DNA of 27,479 nucleotides from Betaproteobacteria bacterium (GTDB lineage: Bacteria; Pseudomonadota; Gammaproteobacteria; Burkholderiales; SG8-39), in contig SHXL01000009.1 in NCBI GenBank assembly GCA_009693345.1, forward strand, positions 1 through 27,479, read 5' to 3'. Numbering within the stretch: position 1 is the first letter of the stretch; the number at the start of each line of letters is the position of its first letter. The notes beneath the pieces were generated by a model. The model had not been told where the DNA came from and searched no databases. It saw only the letters and a list, made by a program, of their open reading frames with translations. A program made the translations under genes and the position numbers. Positions 23,639 through 27,479 of the stretch are shown here, piece after piece.

Positions 23639-23670
23639 CGGCGCCGGGAGCACTCCCGGCGCCGTTTCTT
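23639..23670 (+). terminator. Intrinsic terminator-like hairpin between binding protein and livF
   Basis: Arms GGCGCCGGGAG and CTCCCGGCGCC are perfectly complementary, with a CG pair outside giving about 12 pairs across 23639-23664 and only two unpaired bases at the tip (realistically a 4-base loop). TTTCTT follows at 23665-23670. This is a stable GC-rich stem with a short U-rich tail. It sits inside the cluster, so partial termination would lower livF and ligase expression relative to the abundant binding protein. Confidence 0.75.
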
Positions 23671-23681
23671 CGAGGATTTCC

Positions 23682-24485
23682 ATGCTAACCGCGCCGGCGA
23701 TGCTTTCCGTAAACGGCATCGAGGTGATCTACAACCACGTCATTCTGGTCTTGAAGGGCGTGTCGCTGACCGTGCGCGAGGGCGGAATCGTCGCGCTGCT
23801 CGGCGCCAATGGCGCCGGCAAGACGACGACACTGCGCGCGGTTTCCAATCTGCTCAAGGGCGAGCGCGGTGAGGTTACCAAGGGCTACATCGAATACCTG
23901 GGGGAGCGCATCGAGGGCTTGACGCCATCGGACCTCGTCAAGCGTGGCGTGGTGCAGGTGATGGAAGGCCGGCACTGTTTCGCCCACCTGACGGTCGAGG
24001 AAAATCTCCTGACCGGCGCCTACACCCGAAGCGGTGCCGAGACGCGCGACGGGCTGGAACGCGTGTACACGTATTTCCCGCGCCTGAAGCAACGGCGCGG
24101 TTCGCAGTCGGGCTATACCTCGGGCGGCGAGCAGCAGATGACCGCGATCGGCCGCGCGCTGATGGCGCGACCGAAGATGATCCTGCTCGATGAGCCCTCG
24201 ATGGGGCTCGCGCCCCAGCTGGTGGAGGAAATCTTCGAAATCGTGAAGGACCTGAACATCAAGGAAAAAGTGAGCTTCCTGCTCGCCGAGCAGAACACCA
24301 CCGTCGCGCTGCGCTACGCCGGCTACGGCTACATCCTGGAGAACGGCCGCGTGGTGATGGACGGCGAAGGCTCGTCGCTCGCGCAAAACGAGGACGTGAA
24401 GGAGTTCTACCTTGGCTTTTCCTCGGGTGGCCGCAAGAGCTTCCGTGACGTGAAATCCTACCGCCGCCGCAAACGCTGGCTTTGA
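23682..24485 (+). CDS. livF: ABC transporter ATP-binding protein LivF (second system), basic C-terminal tail
   Basis: A 267-residue ATPase. Walker A GANGAGKTT (41-49), LivF-type EGRHCFAHLTVEENL (95-109), signature TSGGEQQ (146-152), where the usual Leu is Thr, Walker B MILLDEP (166-172), and AEQN. The canonical domain ends around EFYLGFS (241-247). A 20-residue tail follows, rich in Arg/Lys (SSGGRKSFRDVKSYRRRKRWL), which the first cluster's 233-residue LivF lacks. ATG 23682 has a GAGGA Shine-Dalgarno; ATG 23700 is an alternative. The gene is separated from the rest of the transporter by the hairpin, and its stop overlaps the TTG start of the ligase-like gene. Confidence 0.9.
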   Translation: MLTAPAMLSVNGIEVIYNHVILVLKGVSLTVREGGIVALLGANGAGKTTTLRAVSNLLKGERGEVTKGYIEYLGERIEGLTPSDLVKRGVVQVMEGRHCFAHLTVEENLLTGAYTRSGAETRDGLERVYTYFPRLKQRRGSQSGYTSGGEQQMTAIGRALMARPKMILLDEPSMGLAPQLVEEIFEIVKDLNIKEKVSFLLAEQNTTVALRYAGYGYILENGRVVMDGEGSSLAQNEDVKEFYLGFSSGGRKSFRDVKSYRRRKRWL

Positions 24486-25744
24486 AGAAACCCTCCGCCG
24501 ACCATTTCGACAAGCTCGAGACCCGCGCGCCGAAACTGCGCGAGGTGGCGCTCATGGCGGCGCTGCCGAAACTGGTCGCGCACGCCAAGCGCCGCGCACC
24601 GGGCTTCGCGCGCATCCTGGGTGACGTCGACCCGGCAAAGGTCCGGACCCGCAAGGCACTCGCGGCGCTGCCGGTAACGCGCAAGTCGGATCTCGCGGAG
24701 TTGCAGGCGAAGGAACGACCGCTCGGCGGGCTGAATGCGACGCCGGTATCGAAACTGGCCAAGATATTCGTGTCTCCCGGCCCGATCTACGAGCCCGAGG
24801 GGCGCGGCAGGAACTGGTGGCGCACGGCGCGCGCGCTGTATGCCGGCGGCTTTCGCGCCGGCGACCTGGTGGCGAACACGTTTGCCTATCACTTCACGCC
24901 GGCGGGCTCGATGCTCGAATCCGGCGCGCTCGCGATCGGCTGCACCGTGGTGCCGGCCGGCGTGGGCCAGACCGAAATGCAGATCGCGGCGATCCGAGAC
25001 CTGAAGATCGACGCCTACATCGGCACGCCTTCGTTCCTCAAGCTGATTGTCGAGAAGGCGGCCGAACTCGGGAGCGACATTTCGTCCCTGAAGAAGGCGC
25101 ACGTCAGCGCCGAATACCTTCCGCCCGTGTTGAGAGCCGCGATGCTCGAGCGCGGCATCCGGGTGACGCAAAGCTACGGCACCGCGGATCTGGGATCGCT
25201 CGCCTACGAATCCCTCGTGGCCGACGGCTCGGTGACCGAGGGGATGATCCTCGACGAGGGACTGCTGCTCGAGATCGTGCGGCCCGGCACCGGCGACCCG
25301 TTGCCGGCGGGCGAAGTCGGCGAGGTGGTGATCACCAGTTTCAACCGCGACTACCCGCTGATCCGCTTCGGCACAGGCGATCTGTCGGCGATTTTGCCGG
25401 GTGAGAGTCCATGCGGGCGCACCAATACTCGTATCCGCGGCTGGATGGGGCGCGCCGACCAGAGCACCAAGGTGCGCGCGATGTTCGTGACGCCCAAGCA
25501 GGTGAACGAGATCGTGCGCCGGCACCCGGAGATCGCGAAGGCGCGGCTGGTGGTGGAAGGAGAATCCGGCAACGACCGGATGACGCTGAAGTGCGAGGTG
25601 ACGAAACGTCCGGCCGGACTGGCGGAGGCCGTCGTTGCTTCAATCCGCGACCTCACCAAGCTGCGCGGTGAAGTCGTGCTGGTAGAGGCGGGAAGCTTGC
25701 CGAACGACGGCAAGGTGATCGAGGACTTGCGCAAGTACAGCTAG
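24482..25744 (+). CDS. PaaK-like adenylate-forming protein (phenylacetate-CoA ligase family) with a degenerate P-loop
   Basis: A 420-residue protein of the phenylacetate-CoA ligase (COG1541) family. Family features are LPVTRKSDLAELQ (63-75), YGTADLG (232-238) in the A5 position, GEVGEVVITSF, RFGTGDLS (295-302), a GWMGRADQSTKVRAMFV segment (320-336), and the C-terminal MFVTPKQVNEIVRRHPEI domain. In true PaaK proteins the P-loop is a Ser/Thr/Gly-rich SSGTTG-type motif; here the same region reads FVSPGPIYEPEGRG (96-109). Activity as a ligase is therefore uncertain. The start is TTG at 24482, overlapping the livF TGA; no better ATG exists upstream. Position suggests a role in activating or binding the imported acid. 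Confidence 0.8.
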   Translation: MKKPSADHFDKLETRAPKLREVALMAALPKLVAHAKRRAPGFARILGDVDPAKVRTRKALAALPVTRKSDLAELQAKERPLGGLNATPVSKLAKIFVSPGPIYEPEGRGRNWWRTARALYAGGFRAGDLVANTFAYHFTPAGSMLESGALAIGCTVVPAGVGQTEMQIAAIRDLKIDAYIGTPSFLKLIVEKAAELGSDISSLKKAHVSAEYLPPVLRAAMLERGIRVTQSYGTADLGSLAYESLVADGSVTEGMILDEGLLLEIVRPGTGDPLPAGEVGEVVITSFNRDYPLIRFGTGDLSAILPGESPCGRTNTRIRGWMGRADQSTKVRAMFVTPKQVNEIVRRHPEIAKARLVVEGESGNDRMTLKCEVTKRPAGLAEAVVASIRDLTKLRGEVVLVEAGSLPNDGKVIEDLRKYS

Positions 25745-25911
25745 GTTTTCGGGCTGCAGCGACCGGCAAGCCGTCCAGCCGCTGCATTTCCTGATTTTTC
25801 GTCACACAAGTCCGAAAAGCAGCCGGCGTGCTTACGTCTGCTTGCAAAATCGCGCGGTAATGTCTGTGATCGCCGTGCTCCCTTTGGCGAGTGGAAGACG
25901 TTACTCGTGGC
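25745..25911. other. Intergenic region before the IS91 transposase, with an imperfect hairpin
   Basis: This stretch carries no gene. TGCAGCG at 25755-25761 and CGCTGCA at 25780-25786 are complementary arms, with CGGC-AA-GCCG inside, followed by T-rich sequence to about 25799. It could be a weak terminator for the ligase-like gene or part of the left end (ter side) of the IS91-type element. I could not place the element boundary. Confidence 0.35.
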
Positions 25912-27228
25912 ATGCAAGGGTGCACGCATGCGCCGCAGACTTCCGGTGGCCGGGTTTACCGGCCCCGCAAACCGCGCGCGAGCGCGCTCTACCGGTGCGC
26001 GGCCCGGCATGCGCCTGAGCTGAGGGCAGGCGGCCGATTCGGCCGCCGCGTCGAAGAGAACGTCATTGAGCGCTTCCTTAAGTGCGGCAATCCGCAGCAC
26101 GGCTTCGCGCGGATCTACTGTGACCAGTGCCGTCACGCCTGCATCCTCGCCTTTTCCTGCAAGGCGCGGTACTTCTGCCCTAGCTGTCACCAGAAGAGAG
26201 TGCTGGCGTACGGCGACTGGGTGGAAGCCAACGTGCTCGCCCCGGTGCCGCACCGGCAATACGTGTTCACCGTGCCGCGCCTGCTGCGGCCGATGTTCGC
26301 CCGCAGGCGCGCACTGCTGGGCAAGCTGTGCAACATCGTCGAGCACTTGTTCGCCCGCTTTCATGCGAGCGCAAGGCCGGGTACGCGGCCGGGCCTCATC
26401 CTCTTCGTCCAGACCTTCGGCGACCTCGTCAACTTCAACCCGCACATCCACGTCCTTGCGGCGGACGGCGCGTTCGATGCCGACGGCGGCTTCAGGGTTC
26501 TGCCGCCCATTCCGCGCAAGCTGCTCGAGCCGTGGTTCCGTAAGGAAGTTCTCGCGCTGTTACCCCGCGAAGGCCTGGTGTCGGAAGGGCTCGCCGCAAC
26601 GATGCTCACGTGGAGGCACACTGGGTTCTCGGCGCACAACAGCGTTCGCGTTCACGCGCGCGACGCGGCCGGCAGGCGCAGGATCGCGCAGTACATGCTG
26701 CGCGCACCGTTCTCTCTGGAGAAAATGTCCTACGACCCGGAATCCGGAACGGTCATCTACCGCTCAAGAATGCACAAGACCTTCAAGCGCAACTTCCAGC
26801 TCATGTCCGGAGCCGATTGGCTGGCGCAACTCTGCGCTCACATCCCGGATCGCTTCGAGCATCTGGTGCGCTACGCCGGGTGGTACTCGAACCGCAGCCG
26901 CGGAAAGCGCCGGCGCGCCGAGCCCAAGCCTGCTGAAATCACGACGCGCGAGGTCGATGTTCGCGAAGCCGCGCGCGTGCGCTCCAGTTGGGCGCGCCTC
27001 ATTCACAAAGTCTACGAAGTCGATCCGCTCGAAGGCCCGAAGTGCAAGGGTCCCATGCGCGTAATCGCGCTCATCGACAACAAGGCGGTCATCCGCAAGA
27101 TCCTCACCCACCTGGGACTATGGGTGGTGCGAATTGCCGCCCCAAGGGGCCCTGGACCGCCCGCTCCGGATCCGCCCAGGCCAGCCGCGCCAATCCTGAC
27201 CTACCACCCCGTCCCCGACATCGCCTGA
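25912..27228 (+). CDS. IS91-family (HUH) transposase
   Basis: A 438-residue IS91-like transposase that moves by a single-strand, rolling-circle-type mechanism. The N-terminal zinc domain has CGNPQHGFARIYCDQC (58-73) and CKARYFCPSC (83-92). The Y2_Tnp domain includes the HUH-type NPHIH (H178, H180), then YMLRAPFSLEKMSY (261-274) where Tyr261 is a candidate catalytic residue. The conserved MHKTFKRNFQL and the C-terminal LIHKVYEVDPLEGPKCKGPM close the protein. The C-terminal CPxC-type knuckle seen in most relatives reads GPKC here, so one cysteine is lost. ATG 25912 is my choice; GTG 25891 is in frame. The frame is open and full length. Confidence 0.88.
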   Translation: MQGCTHAPQTSGGRVYRPRKPRASALYRCAARHAPELRAGGRFGRRVEENVIERFLKCGNPQHGFARIYCDQCRHACILAFSCKARYFCPSCHQKRVLAYGDWVEANVLAPVPHRQYVFTVPRLLRPMFARRRALLGKLCNIVEHLFARFHASARPGTRPGLILFVQTFGDLVNFNPHIHVLAADGAFDADGGFRVLPPIPRKLLEPWFRKEVLALLPREGLVSEGLAATMLTWRHTGFSAHNSVRVHARDAAGRRRIAQYMLRAPFSLEKMSYDPESGTVIYRSRMHKTFKRNFQLMSGADWLAQLCAHIPDRFEHLVRYAGWYSNRSRGKRRRAEPKPAEITTREVDVREAARVRSSWARLIHKVYEVDPLEGPKCKGPMRVIALIDNKAVIRKILTHLGLWVVRIAAPRGPGPPAPDPPRPAAPILTYHPVPDIA

Positions 27229-27264
27229 ATCTTCTGCGCGGATCGGGCATGCGGCAAGAATATA

Positions 27265-27479
27265 CTAGGGAAACGCAGATTTATTCACGAAATTTGCCAA
27301 CCGGCGCAGGCACTCAAGCGTTATTTATATAGAGGTATCCCACAACGCAGAGCCAAGATGAACTCCACGGCACCAAAGCAGATCAGTTTCTCCCTTGCCG
27401 AATACGAGGGCAAGAAGAAGATTACCCGGCGCGAGGTGTTCCTTGGCAAGATGGAGCAAGTAGTGCTCTGGTCCCGACT
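27265..27479 (+). mobile_element. IS5-family insertion sequence, left part (cut by the window edge)
   Basis: CTAG at 27265-27268 fits the YTAR target site that IS5-group elements duplicate. GGAAACGCAGATTTATTC at 27269-27286 is a candidate left inverted repeat, and an IS5-like transposase begins at 27358. The intervening sequence is clearly lower in G+C than the host genes. The right end is outside the window, so the repeat pair and the target duplication cannot be confirmed. Confidence 0.6.
27358..27479 (+). CDS. IS5-family transposase, N-terminal part
   Basis: The first 40 codons are visible. MNSTAPKQISFSLAEYEGKK followed by KITRREVFLGKMEQVVLWSR is the conserved N-terminus of IS5-group DDE transposases, in which a SFADAEY-like segment, a basic KxTRREVFL stretch and MDQVVPW follow one another. 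The DDE catalytic core lies beyond the window. The TATTTATATAGAGG region just upstream could supply a -10 and a ribosome-binding site. Whether the gene is intact is not visible. Confidence 0.8.
   Translation, partial: MNSTAPKQISFSLAEYEGKKKITRREVFLGKMEQVVLWSR

Larger units (their letters stand above)
25745..27264 (+). mobile_element. IS91-family insertion sequence (approximate extent)
   Basis: The element is inferred from an intact IS91 transposase with non-coding flanks. IS91 elements have no terminal inverted repeats and do not duplicate the target, so the ends cannot be set by symmetry. Limits given are the end of the upstream gene and the start of the IS5 element; the real ends lie inside them. 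Confidence 0.5.

Overview
The window is a high-GC stretch (roughly two thirds G+C by eye) of a proteobacterial chromosome, most likely a betaproteobacterium of the Burkholderiales/Rhodocyclales type. That placement rests on gene content: three orphan Bug/TctC periplasmic receptors, two complete Liv-type ABC transporters, a fused isobutyryl-CoA mutase, and IS91 and IS5 transposases. It is inference, not a phylogenetic result. No tRNA, rRNA or CRISPR was seen, and no gene-free stretch reaches 300 bases.

Layout. (1) 2-1278 (+): the 3' end of an FAD-dependent fumarate-reductase/succinate-dehydrogenase-type flavoprotein, overlapped by a quinone-oxidoreductase-like MDR gene. (2) 1365-8470 (+): a compact cluster of a Tat-exported substrate-binding protein, LivH, LivM, LivG and LivF, then two Asp/Glu-racemase-superfamily proteins on either side of a Bug receptor. 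A 13-bp perfect palindrome precedes it. (3) 9833-8458 (-): a Bug receptor and a SnoaL-like protein, convergent with cluster 2. (4) 9909-11236 (+): a VOC-fold protein overlapped by an isocitrate-lyase/PEP-mutase-family lyase. (5) 11363-14623 (+): icmF, with a perfect 22-bp palindrome in its promoter region. (6) 17324-14633 (-): an alpha/beta hydrolase, a third Bug receptor and an HTH regulator. (7) 17402-25744 (+): a second transport cluster, in the order long-chain-type acyl-CoA ligase, LivG, LivH, LivM, substrate-binding protein, intrinsic terminator-like hairpin, LivF, PaaK-like adenylate-forming protein. (8) 25745-27479: an IS91-family transposase followed by the start of an IS5-family element that runs off the window.

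Reading of the whole: this is a catabolic accessory region for uptake and CoA-linked breakdown of organic acids. Cluster 7 brackets one ABC importer with two different adenylate-forming enzymes, which suggests import coupled to CoA activation of a carboxylic acid. Cluster 2 pairs an importer with two racemase-fold proteins that both seem to lack the two catalytic cysteines of true racemases. icmF and the lyase next to it point to branched short-chain acyl-CoA metabolism. The substrates cannot be read from the sequence.
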